Position numbers and translations under genes: made by a program. From NCBI GenBank assembly GCA_963930655.1, contig OZ005617.1, positions 16,666,068-16,730,067 of the forward strand: DNA of 64,000 bases. The letters are read 5' to 3'. Source of the stretch: Myrica gale (Eukaryota; Streptophyta; Magnoliopsida; Fagales; Myricaceae). Positions 10,742-21,228 of this stretch are shown in pieces; within the stretch, counting starts at the first letter, position 1, and each line of letters begins with the position of its first letter. The notes under the pieces are model-generated. The model searched no databases. It was not told where the DNA came from and saw nothing but the letters and a program-made list of their open reading frames with translations.

Positions 10742-12175
10742 ATGGCTCCTAAACCCCACGGTAAAGAACCTGCCAAGTCAACCAAGTCACCAGATACACC
10801 CAAGTTACTCCCAGACCATTTGTTAGTCCCATTTGGTCCTCCAAGTCAAACCTCAACAAGTAACCGTTTTCAGTTACTAGGTAATCCTTCCCAACCAAGT
10901 CAAAAAGTCCGACCTTCATCCTCAGCTCTTGCTCTCACAAGTCAGTATGGTAAGCCTACATATTCTGCATTAGCCTCTTTACCACCAAGTCAACCTCCTA
11001 ATCCTTATGAGATTATTGAGACTATGTCTCCGGCCCAGTCTCCGTTAAGACTACCAAGTACGGCCCAGTCTCCGTCTAGACTACAAAGTAAAATTCCTTA
11101 TGTTCCGAAGAATCCTTCTGACTTCATAGTCAAGGAAATTCTTCAGAATGTATTCCATGTGGATCACTGCCACAGGCGTCTGATCACACCTGAAGTAACT
11201 CCAAGTCAAAAGGATCAGGAAGCTCTTCTCCGGGTCCAACATGGTAAACTGCTCAGGGCCTATTTGCCACCCAAATGACATTTTGTCCCACAACATCCAA
11301 ACAAGTCAATTGGTTTTTATAAATTCATCCTTCTCCACACAGAATCTGTAAAGATCGAACCTATCATGGACAGGTTTGATCCCACTCAGAAACGAATAGC
11401 TTTCCACAAGCTATTCATAATTAAAATTCTTTCGAATCAGGAATGGGGTTCTCATCCCTCCATTCTGAAAGAACTTCCAGGTCAACCCATAGGCTTCAAT
11501 TATTATGATTATATTGAAGCTTGGACAAATGTCCTCCTTTACCAAAATGAGAATTTCTCTCATTCTTGGTTCTTGAACTTCGACAACAAGTTCACAAGTC
11601 AACTGCCTATGTGGTTCCTTCGTTGGTGGCAATTATTCGGACCCATTACCGATATCATTCCCACCAAGCTCAAGGAAGCAATTGCTCGGTTTGGTAATCT
11701 GGCACAAGTCACAGTCCAGAACAGTCAGTTTCCGACCCTCTGCCTGTTCACAAGTAAATACAAGATCCCATGGATTCTTAAATGGGATTATCAAGTCAAT
11801 CAGAACATCATGGTCCGCCGTTTCCAAGTCAAATGGTGGGATAAGTTCAATATCGACAGGATAATTGAACATGTAAAAAAGGAATTTCCTCAGCCAGAGG
11901 AATTTTCTGCTGTCTCTCAGTTCTTAGTAGAGAAGACCAGTCTCCAGACTGCCCTAGTCTCTGCTATGAACCAAGTTCAAAGTAAAGAAGATCTGCAGGA
12001 GCTCTGCCACCAGTTGCAGCTCGAAGTAAGCAAAATCAGTGGACAAGACCCAGATGAGCACAGCCCAGCCTCATCTCACTCGTCTGCTGCAGGACAATCA
12101 AAGCCCAACTACTTGGATCAAGTCTTCCAAGATAGTCAGGATCCTTACGCCTTCAATCTAGGAGACGACATGTGA
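10742..12175 (+). pseudogene. Pararetrovirus-like ORF of unknown function, split by one TGA
   Basis: From ATG at 10742 the frame runs to TGA at 11276 and then, in the same frame without another stop, to TGA at 12173, 478 codons in all. The N-terminal part is rich in Pro, Ser and Gln and starts MAPKPHGKEPAK. The C-terminal part is Trp- and aromatic-rich (NYYDYIEAWTNVLL, SHSWFLNF, MWFLRWWQLF, VKWWDKFN) and ends in an acidic tail. I have a sense of similar proteins next to plant caulimovirid-like reverse transcriptases but cannot confirm it. There is no CCHC knuckle, protease or RT motif. An ATG at 11366 could start the second half alone. Function unknown. Confidence 0.5.
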
Positions 12176-12184
12176 AGCCCAAGT

Positions 12185-12425
12185 CCACGTGACATCCAAG
12201 CCCAGGCCCATGTGACGTCCGTAGGCATGTAAGGACGAAGTCAACAAGTCAAAACCGACAAGTCACTATTCATGAACAGTAAAATTGATTTTTTTTTTAC
12301 TATTCATGAACGGTAGGTAAAACAGTGAAAGCAGCCGACACGCCCCTGTTCATCCACAGTCAAAGCACGCGTGATCCAACAGTACCCGCGTGATTCCACA
12401 GTAACCCCTCTGTCTTTAAATACAG
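12185..12425 (+). promoter_or_regulatory. Virus-like promoter: G-box, TGACG motif, direct repeats and TATA
   Basis: Directly after the ORF come CCACGTGAC (12186, G-box core), a TGACGTCC site (about 12213, as-1/bZIP-like), repeats of ACTATTCATGAAC (about 12266 and 12299), two related blocks around ACGCGTGAT and CCGCGTGAT, and TTTAAATACAGAGG (12415-12428), a TATA-like box. A CT-rich run follows at 12470-12485, plausible for a transcript start region. Assignment is by pattern only. Confidence 0.5.
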
Positions 12426-12429
12426 AGGT

Positions 12430-13045
12430 CGAAGTCAGTTGTAGGCAGAATTCCATTTCGGATTTCTGAACTCTCTCTCTCTCTCGAGTCTTTCTATCCT
12501 TAGTCTCCCAAGCCTATCTAAGTCTAAGAACACGATGTATATGTCTTCTTACTTGATAGTTCTTGCTTGTAAGTCAACTGTTCTTTGAAGTAAACCAAGT
12601 TTCCAAGTATATCTCTGTGTTATATCTTCTCTGCAAGCATGCATACCGCCAGATTGGACGGTTTTACATTTCAAGTTACATGCATTCATGCATCCGCCTT
12701 CATGGCTGGTTTATATTTCTGCTTCATGCATACCGCCTTCATGGCTGGTTTAAGTAATTACTTTCTGTTTTCTCAAGTAAACTTATTTTAAGACCATTTG
12801 CAAGTTGATACCCTCTAATTGGCCTATTATTTGCCGACCTTTGGGTTTAACGAAGCTTGTTCCCTCACAGGAGGTCTTTAAAAATTAATTTTATTTTATC
12901 TGCTGCTATCTTCTCTGCTTCTTTTCTTCCATGGCTCATCTTCACCATAAACTCTCCAGTAACCGTTTTGGTCCTTTCAAAGTAAGCTCCTTGGTAACCA
13001 ATCTTCATTCCATGATCTATCTGGTAAATCCATCGGTATATCCAA
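12430..13045 (+). other. Leader-like non-coding tract of the insert
   Basis: No long ORF. It contains short upstream ATGs and a repeated phrase CATGCATACCGCC with TTCATGGCTGGTTTA (two to three copies, about 12635-12750), then pyrimidine-rich sequence. This would suit the long uORF-bearing leader of a pararetrovirus RNA, but nothing proves it. Confidence 0.35.
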
Positions 13046-13047
13046 GG

Positions 13048-13091
<44 letters not shown>

Positions 13092-13092
13092 G
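13048..13092. repeat. (TA)n(GA)n microsatellite at right border of insert
   Basis: About 27 bp of alternating AT followed by about 18 bp of GA. It marks the return to MULE-like sequence. Confidence 0.95.
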
Positions 13093-13099
13093 TACCTTT

Positions 13100-13520
13100 G
13101 AGAATAATGAAAAAATAAAGGTTTAATAACACAATAGCCAAACAGAATAAAAAATGTTTGTAGAATCAAAATGTTTGCAAAATCCAAAATCCATTTTCAA
13201 ACATAAGTACCTATGGAACCCATAGAAATAAATTAGCATCCCAGCAATAACACAACAAATAAGAATGAAGAAATGAACACATTATCATGGTTTCATAGTA
13301 CAACACTCAGCATATTAAATAATTAGCATCCAAGCATCGACTGCAAGGTGGATCTATCAATTGAAAAAAAGGAACATGCTGGTGTTTCCTACGTAATAGC
13401 AATGAAGAAAAAATGTTACAAACACGGGAGGCTCAGATTCATCTTTTCTCATAAAGGGAGAAAGGGCAACACCGACCATGGCTGCAACAGAGAGCTGCTC
13501 GTGCAAAAGGGCATGGAAGT
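13100..13520. other. MULE interior, no gene seen
   Basis: AT-rich sequence with the word ATTAGCATCC repeated (about 13230 and 13322). It precedes the second copy of the TTTTACACGGGAG block. No ORF of note. Confidence 0.5.
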
Positions 13521-13523
13521 CAT

Positions 13524-13640
13524 TTTACACGGGAGGCTCGGAGTCGCCCTGCCAACAATCGGACCACTTTCCCGATATCTGATTTAAACATGCCCCCATA
13601 TCATCACCGCCTCAAACATTCAATTACAGAAACAGACAAA
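13524..13640 (+). repeat. Repeated MULE block beginning TTTTACACGGGAG (copy 2 of 3)
   Basis: The block TTTTACACGGGAG, GGAGTCGCC and ATCTGATTTAAACA, then CATATCATCACCGCCTCA, recurs near 10541, 13524 and 13943. The first copy is cut short by the AT border of the insert, and copies 2 and 3 each lie ahead of a right terminal repeat. Confidence 0.8.
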
Positions 13641-13654
13641 GACAACTATACAGA

Positions 13655-13885
13655 TTTGGGGGCAAAACAGCTCGGGGAGGGAGAAATGTTTGATTTGGGG
13701 GGCAAATGGACGGGGAGAGAGAACGTGGGTTTTGAGACAGAAACAAACCGGTCTAAAAATAAAACACGGTCTGCTTCGGGTGTGAACAAACCGGTTTGCA
13801 TTTTAACGAGCCCACCAGGAGAACTGCAAATAGATATTATATTCGGTAGGCGAACGTGAGGCGAAGAGGAGAAGAACGTTTCTCA
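13655..13885 (+). repeat. Extra internal copy of the MULE right terminal repeat
   Basis: It has the same orientation and order as 14940-15228: GATTTGGGGG blocks, CAAATGGACGGGGAGAGAGA, AAACAAACCGGTCTAAAAAT, GAGCCCACCAG, and TATTATATTCGGTAGGCGAACG. It ends near GAACGTTTCTC, more diverged than the outer copy. Confidence 0.75.
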
Positions 13886-14044
13886 AGGAGAATGAGGCTC
13901 AGTTTCGCCTTTTCTCAAACATAGGAGAAAGGGCATGAAAGTCATTTTACACGGGAGGATCGGAGTCGCCCCCTCCAAGAATCGGCCCCCTTTCCCAGTA
14001 TCTGATTTAAACATTGAAAATATCATCACTGCCTCATACCAGCA

Positions 14045-14525
14045 AAACATACACAGAGACAAGGCAAGATGAACAAGACAAACCCAACAAAATAATGAAA
14101 TACAGAACATAAATCCATAATTTTGACATCCCATAATCAGTAAAAATCCATCTGCTAAGTCAAAGAATAGAAACAATCAGATATATACAAGCATTTATTT
14201 AAAAAAAATATTGCTATAACAGAATGAAAGACCTGCCACACAAAATAACCAAATTGAGATACATTGATAACTGAATTACACAAATGCCAGCCTAGTCCCA
14301 GTAAAACCCACACAGAAACAAGGCAAGATGAACAACGCAAACCCAACAAAGTAATGAGATACAGAACAGAAATCCATAATTTTGACATCCCATAATTAGT
14401 CAAAATTTATCTGCTAAGTCAAAGAACAGAAACAATCAGATATATACAAGAATTTATTTGAAAAAAAAACATTGTTATAACAGAATGAAAGACCTGCCAC
14501 ACAAAATAACAAAATTTACAGTAGA
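14045..14525 (+). repeat. Tandem duplication, ~258-bp unit, two copies
   Basis: AGACAAGGCAAGATGAACAA, CATAATTTTGACATCCCATA, CTGCTAAGTCAAAGAA, AATCAGATATATACAAG and GAATGAAAGACCTGCC recur in the same order about 258 bp apart (first copy from about 14045, second from about 14303). Copies differ by scattered substitutions. Confidence 0.85.
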
Positions 14526-14564
14526 TTTGGGACCGAAACCATGCAAAACCCAAACTTACAGTAG

Positions 14565-14735
14565 ATTTGACACTGAAACCCAGTTGAAATCCAGCCAGGT
14601 GAAACCCACCCAAACCCAGTCGAAACCCAGCCTCGACCCAGCCCAAACCCAGTCGAAGCCCAGCCCCAACCCCAACCCAGCCCAAACCCTGTCGAAAACC
14701 AGCCCCAACCCAACCCAAACCCTGCCTGATTTGGG
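14565..14735 (+). repeat. CCCAGTCGAAACCCAGCC-type minisatellite
   Basis: Imperfect short units of the form AACCCAGTCGAAACCCAGCC and AACCCCAACCCAGCC repeat through this tract inside the MULE 3' region. The open frames across it on both strands come from the repeat and are not genes. Confidence 0.8.
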
Positions 14736-14869
14736 GGCAGACGCGGACAGAGAGAGAGGGAGACGGGGAGATCTAGGGTGGCATTTCGTTTTGGGGGCAG
14801 ACGGGGAGAAACAGAGAGGGGCTCGGAAGATTTAGGGTTTGAAAAACGCTTGGCACCGAAACCCAGTCG

Positions 14870-15228
14870 AAATCCAGCCGGGCGAAACCCAGCAAAACCC
14901 AAACTTACAGTAGATTTCCAGCCGCCTGAAACCCAGCCAAGCAAATTTTGGTTCGGGAATGTTTGATTTGGGGGCAAATCGACGGGGAAAGAGGAATGCG
15001 TAAATTTGGGGGCAAAAGCTCGTGGAGGGAGAGAAGTTTGATTTGGGGGACAAATGGACGGGGAGAGAGAACCCGTGAAATCTATAGAGGCAAGAAACAA
15101 ACCGGTCTAAAAATAAAAACCAGTCTAAAAATAAAAAACAACAACGGTTTGCACTTTTAATGGGGCCCACCAGAAAAATAGGTATTATATTCGGTAGGCG
15201 AACGCGAGGCGAACGCCAAGCGTTCCTC
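14870..15228 (-). repeat. MULE right terminal inverted repeat
   Basis: It is the inverted match of 7288-7620, ending GCGTTCCTC directly before the duplicated ATTGTTTTT. It carries a small extra duplication (GTCTAAAAATAAAAA twice, about 15095-15135, and GGCGAACGC twice near 15196-15214). Confidence 0.85.
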
Positions 15229-18200
15229 ATTGTTTTTCCCCCACCCCCTCCGCTTACGTCATGTCCTGGCCCCAACGTCAACACTATCAGTCTATCACCA
15301 TTCTCACCCTCTCCACCATGCCTAGCTAGCGAACTTTACTGGAATTTTGAAAAATAAAAATATAGTACTGGAGTACAGAGAAATATGTTGGTTTTGAAAT
15401 GTCATTGAATTTCATAATGCTCTTATTAAATAGCCTTTCGGGAAACTTAGGTTGAAGCTATGTATATAATTCTAGCTAGGGTACGTGATAGTGTCTTTAA
15501 TGGGGGCATAGTATCTGGCTGCACTGAAGTTTATTTGTCATAAGTTTCTCTCAAGACTTACTTTGCCCGGACCTTAGCTTTACATAATTTCATGTGCATT
15601 AAGACTAATTATATAATATTGCAGTAGTTTCTCAATAATCCTACAGAGTTTTATTAATTTGAACTTTAGATTCTTATCTTATCTTTTAAGATGTTCTCTA
15701 ATTTTATCAATTTTGAAATTCATTAGTTTAGATTCTATTGATATGTGATCAATGGATGAAAAGAAAAAAATACATTGAGCCAAGTGTGCATAAAATGATT
15801 AAAAAAATAGCCTAATAAAATGCAGGTTAACCGGAACCTCCACAGCTAAAGGCGGATTATTACCCTTAACGGTGTAAGTGTAGGTAGCCAATATTTGAAA
15901 ATTGGCCTATTCTGTTGAACAACTATAGTGATAAGTGGGTAAGAATTTTTTAAAACTTTTTTAGAAAGTAACATTTTTTACAACCAAACATTAAAAAAAA
16001 ACTCAAATATTTTACACAAATTTCAATAACTTTTTACACCAACTTCAATACTTTTTCATTACAAAAAAAAACATCAAACCTTTTATTTCTTTACTTTTAA
16101 CAAACGTCACTACTTATAAAAAAACAAACTCTATTACTTTTTCATTAAAAAATTATATTAAATTTTCTCTCTTTATTTTTTAACTTACTTCAATAAAAAT
16201 CATTTTACATTCAAACATTCTTAAACTTTTTAACCGACTTCAAAGTTTTCTCTTACACTCAAAATTCTTAAAATTTTTACTTCTCAAACATCACCTTTAG
16301 ATTCTCAAACTGTGTGATGTATAATTCTCCAAACCAAGTAGCTAAGCATCATTTCTCTTTAAGAAACAGAACTTGAAGCTCCATCCTCAAAGCCATAAGA
16401 TGTAAACGGGGTTTCTGCCTTTGTATAATTCACTCACAACATTATGGCAAACACATCAAGCTGTATTTGAACTTAACTTGTCGTGATTTCAGTGATGTCT
16501 CATTTTCCACTGCCCTAATCTTCAACAATCAATTCATTTAGTCACAAGTTGAAACACTTTCTTTTCTTCCCCCCCCCCTTTTTTAATACCATGATGTTTC
16601 CACACAAACCTCATGCTACAACATTTTCTATTCCTTGGAGGTTGATTATATAATGCTGAAACCACTGATCTTCTTTTTGGTTCTATCTGGTGCTGCATGG
16701 AGATGAAGACAAACAACCTTTTCATCATATCTTACCAGACAAGGTACCAAAGGAGGGGAAAAAAAAAATATGACAATCCATGTACAGTCGTTTAATTAAT
16801 TTATTTGTTAACATGGATCATCTTGTTAATAATTTATAGCTAATGAGATAGATATGTATTAAAGCTTAATAATCAAAGGGGGAACAACACTATGGCCTCA
16901 ACTATGTCCCACTCCCACTCTCTTTCCGTGATTGGCTCGTGCGGGGTTGGATCTTCCTTTGGGGACCATTTGTCATCATGTGATTTGGCATATGGCACGT
17001 GCGGCTAGCAGTACTCATCAATAAGAATATATACATACAGGCTCTCTTTCTCAAGTAAGCTTTTTCTTAATCTTCGTGGATGAACGAAAGATAGGTGGGT
17101 ACATGATTGATCAGAGAGAATTTTAGGGTTTGTCGGCAGCTTCAATTTCTTTGCTTTGTGGAATGCATCAATTCAGGTAGGAAAACTCTCTGTGATGGAG
17201 GGAGACATTGCAACACCTGGGCCCAGAGAAAAATTGTATACAGGAGGACTGCTTTAATTTTCTTTTTTTGGGGAAAAACAGAAGTTGCAATTACTTGACT
17301 ATTTCTTGTTCAAACAATCTTAGAAAATTCACTCTATCCTCCAGCATTTTCAATTCTGGCTTGTCAAGAAAATTAATCCTGCATAGTGCAAACTCTCTTG
17401 CGCACGATATCGCCAAAAATTTGATAGATATGATCCAACAAGATCAATGCTCGAATGATCCCATCCCGTTTCTCCCCTGGATAGCGTGCAGGGAAAAGAC
17501 CATCTTCTTGTAAGTTTTTTTAGTTACATGTAGTACTTGTTTTGCATTGTTATCTCGAGGTTGGTCCCACAGTCTTGTATTCCTTCCAGCTTATGCTTCA
17601 ATGAATCGTAAAAAAAGGGTTAAAGAGGCTCTTTGAGAAAAAGCCTTGTTTTCATTGGTTAGGTGGCTTATGGTCTTGCTTAAGCTCCCACAAATTAATT
17701 TCCTTTTACATTGGTGTGGAGGAGTTGTTGGCTATCTCAATCAGGATTTTCAAGATCGGCAGGACTAAAAAGTTTCTTAATTGTCAAGTGCTGCTAGAAG
17801 AAGACAAGACAAGAAAAATGGTGGGTTTGAAAATTGATGCCTTTGTTGGGAAGGCCAAATTGATACCAGCTTTGTTTAGAATACAAATGACGAGTACTGT
17901 CTGCTTTTTGTGAATTCCGTCCAAGTCTCTCCCACACCAAAACCGACAAGTAAGAAAAAACAGGGGAAAAAGAGAAAACCAAAGTGGGATAATGAAAGGA
18001 GATGACCAAGCACTTACGAAGAAGCTATAGCCTTCCCACATATCTATCAATGGACTTTAAGGAGTTCGAGGAGATGGTTGAGGTTACAGAGACAAGATAG
18101 GCAAGAGAAAAGAAAACAATAATAGGGCAGCATGTCATCAATCTTACAAGTTACATGCATTAGGGAAATTTTAAAATAATGTAGAATACATATACATCCT

Positions 18201-18249
18201 GTGTTAAAGAGTTATTATATAAGTGATAATAAAGTGAAAATATTAAGGG

Positions 18250-18640
18250 ATAAATGTGTACTCTTTGAACTCTCTAAATAGGAGAGTGTTGAAACTTTTT
18301 ACCTCAAACTATTATTTTTGTGACATTGCACTAATAATTTATTGATTTCAAACACTTTGCATCTTTGTTAAATTTTCCATCAATTTGGACGGAAAGTAAT
18401 TTTTTTGGCTGGTGAAATGCTATTTATCCTCATAATCTTTTTTCACAGTGATATTTTCAGTAGGGTAAAATAGTAATTTCAATGGCAAAAAAATTAATTT
18501 CATTCAAAATTAAAAGAAAAGTTCAACGAGTGATGCAAAATGTCTGAAATCGATTTGTGATAGGTGTACTGTAACAAAAATAATAGTTTTGGGTGCAAAG
18601 TGTCAAGACCTTCACAAGTGGATAGTGCAAAATGTGGCTT
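18250..18640. mobile_element. Inverted-repeat element of the ACTTTGCAC family
   Basis: The left arm GTGTACTCTTTGAACTC to AAACTATTATTTTTGTGACA to GATTTCAAACACTTTGCATC is mirrored by a right arm carrying GATGCAAAATGTCTGAAATC, TGTAACAAAAATAATAGTTT and GGGTGCAAAGTGTC. There is no ORF. The ends are approximate and no clear target duplication was found. Confidence 0.6.
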
Positions 18641-19767
18641 CAATGTAATTAAGCTAAATCTAGAAAACTTTTACGATTATTATTTGTGCATTCATATTTA
18701 AAGGCTTTCGTTCTACAAATGATCTTATAAAAGTATAAAAGAATATAGCTAGAAGGTCCTATCCATGTTGGTAAGGCAACAAACTCTGCCATAGTTTGTA
18801 GAACTTAAACTAATCATGCCCATAATTGCATTTTATGAAAACTAACATAAATTGCATAAGAGGTGTTTGTTACAATCCTTAACTCAATGCTTAATCAAGG
18901 GAACAATTAAGAAGCTAATCCTCTTTAGCTTTTTGAGTCATGGGAGGGAGGAAGTTGCCTTTTGTATCCAACAAGCGTGTATTGTATACCACAGTACAAA
19001 CACAAATGGGCATCCAATCAATTCCAACTTTTTACACTTTTTTGGAGCATGCCATGGATGAACGAGATCACATGCGAAACTACAACAGAGAATTGCTTCG
19101 TGGAGTTGTGGCAGGGTGATGAGAGGTGTACGCAACTTGGGAAACACAACGGGTCCCTTGTGTACAGCCAGTTCACAACTCCATTGTTGAGGAGTCAACC
19201 TCAGTGCCTCTCTTTTAGTCCGTCAATCTCCAACACCGGCCATCATTTCCCAACGCCCAAAGGATGAAAATTTGGCCGTAGGGACAAAAGGAGACGTGAG
19301 TGGCACGCAGGCAAAAGCATTTTTGTCTGCAGAATATTGGCTACACATTTGATTCCTTCTCGAGATAAGATATCAAAAACTTCACGTGCGATTGCATGAA
19401 TTATCGGTGAGATTTTCTACATCTCTAATTAAGTGGAGAGAGCTACTCTCAATCCCAACTCTTTTCGGGGTGCATGCATGTACCTCCCCAATCGAAACTC
19501 AAAAGTCCACCCATCTTTTATATATTTAATTAAGATTTTTCATAAGATTTAATTGCTATCAATTAACTGATCATGTGAATCTTGAATTAATATCTAAGTT
19601 TTCTCCCTCAAAGATCATCATGTGTTTTATCTAATTTCTTTTCCAATTGTTGAATCTGGTTCCTCTTGCTAATTAATTAAGGTATAACAGGTAGCCAGCA
19701 AATTAAAAAATTGGTCCGCTTAGCCCTAGATTTATCAAAAATTAAGAATGCCCTAAAGAGGGGAGCC

Positions 19768-19785
19768 GGGGGGGGGGGGGGGGGG
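19768..19785 (+). repeat. Guanine homopolymer, 18 G
   Basis: Unbroken G run followed by TGGGG. A likely site of assembly or sequencing length error, and a G-quadruplex candidate. Confidence 0.9.
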
Positions 19786-20913
19786 TGGGGAAGAAAACCC
19801 TAAAGTTTGATCTTAATATTTTTACCTCTACTTACCGTTAAGGTCACCCCCACGTATACCTCTATTGCACTAGAGGACAGAAAGCTCATTCTTTCTTTTC
19901 TTTTCCAATATATTTTATTAGATCCCCCTCCCCCCACGTATAGGTGGGTGTAGGCTAATCGTCTTATTTAATTGAAATATTGTATGGCGGAGGGCTTGAC
20001 TTGACACACAATTCAGTAGGATTTTAAGTTTAGTTAGAAATGTTTCTGGTCAAACAAGGGAGGTTTGAACTTAAGCTGTCCACATGATCATTAAAAAAAA
20101 ACCCTATGGCCTAAACCAATGAGAGAGCACGAAGATTTGGTTATGTGAATCTTTTCCACTAGTCGGCATATCTTTTGCTCGGCATCGATTTGACATTTTA
20201 CCACCTAATTCTACCACCTTGCAACCTAATGTTGTTGCTTCACTTTTAGCATTACAATTAAACGTTAACTTCTCATGAGATACTCAGCTACCAAAATGGC
20301 CATCCAATTATGATCCATTTGTGGCCATGTTAGATAGATCCATTAATTAATCATGCACAAAGAAGAAAGATTAAGGTAGCTAAGGTACTTCAAGCAATCG
20401 ACAAGATAAAAAGAGGGAACAGTAGTACTACTACTCGAACACCATTTAGATGTAAAAGATTTACCTCTCCATTGTTACATCTACCTTTGGCGATTGCAAC
20501 CTTATTTTCAGAAGCAGATAAATTGTATATGTCTGGAAATGACAACCTCTACAGCGCACCGCAAAATTGAAGCCACTGATCAATAAGAACAGACAGTAAT
20601 TATGAGAAACAAGGACAAAAATAATGGTGGATGTTTTTTAGATTAAAGTTCCTTTTTTAGATAAATATATGCTCAAAAGCACCCTCCTCTTCTCTCCTCA
20701 AAGAAATAAAAACCCTTTTCTTTCTTCTCTACTTATGGTAGGATAAATTCAGTTACTTTGTGGACCACCCAATGTAAGTCCTTGGACTAAGGGAAAATTG
20801 TTTCTGGTCTGTATGTGCTATATATATATATATACATTTGCGTATGCAGTTTCCACCTAAGGTGCTCTCTTGCCGTTCGATGTTCTAAGCTAGCAGTACT
20901 TGGTCGTACCCTC

Positions 20914-21186
20914 ATGAAGGAAACGCTAAGGTACCTTGCAGGAATTGCAGGCCCAAGTGGTTATGGCTCAAGTTCGACGGCTGAGGAAGTCACAGAAGAT
21001 TGCTCTCGCTTGGCCCCTTCCCATCTAACGGCTATTATCACCGGTAATTAGTCTCAAACAATAGTCTCTGACGACAATATAGTAGTGGAGACACGCTAGC
21101 TGTTCTTCTATTGCCAATTGCATGGAAGAAGTTTCATGTACCAAGGATATAGATTCCTTCAATGAACTTCAGTTTCTTATTATTCT

Positions 21187-21228
<42 letters not shown>

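Larger units (their letters stand above)
10645..13075 (+). mobile_element. Endogenous pararetrovirus-like (Caulimoviridae-type) fragment, candidate
   Basis: The MULE interior is interrupted by a 2.4-kb segment of different character. It holds a long ORF with one internal TGA (10742-12175), then at once a compact plant-type promoter (12185-12425) and a leader-like tract. An ORF directly upstream of a strong promoter that restarts a transcript is the arrangement expected of a linearised circular caulimovirid genome. Both borders are (AT)n runs, and integration at TA-rich repeats is described for some endogenous caulimovirids. No reverse transcriptase, RNase H, movement protein or tRNA primer site is visible, so the family call rests on ORF style and layout. 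A retroelement of another kind is possible. Confidence 0.5.
7288..15228. mobile_element. Mutator-like element (MULE) with FAR1-type transposase, exact 9-bp TSD
   Basis: The ends TAGGAACGCTTGGCGTTCGC and, reverse-complemented, GAGGAACGCTTGGCGTTCGC open about 330-370 bp of inverted repeat. The identical nonamer ATTGTTTTT lies just outside each end (7279-7287, 15229-15237). Inside is a FAR1/MULE-type transposase pseudogene on the plus strand near the left end. The 3' half is swollen by a pararetrovirus-like insert (about 10645-13075), an extra copy of the right terminal repeat (about 13655-13885), a 258-bp duplication and a minisatellite. This argues that the FAR1-like ORF is transposon property, not a host FRS gene. 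The copy looks inactive because its transposase is broken. Confidence 0.85.
15238..20913. other. 5.7-kb intergenic region, no gene recognised
   Basis: AT-rich DNA with only short ORFs and no recognisable protein or RNA. It includes low-complexity TTTTTA/AAACTTTT tracts (15940-16300), one inverted-repeat element (18250-18640) and a guanine run (19768-19785). About 19300-20900 would include the promoter of the dehydrogenase, but no convincing TATA box was picked out. Confidence 0.5.

Noticed and set aside
14419..15284. Long overlapping ORFs on both strands at the MULE 3' end
   Set aside because: They run across a minisatellite and the terminal repeat. Open frames come from repeat composition.
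17107..17913. Series of 60-100-codon ORFs as a possible small gene
   Set aside because: No family resemblance, and the pieces do not join by plausible splice sites into one protein.
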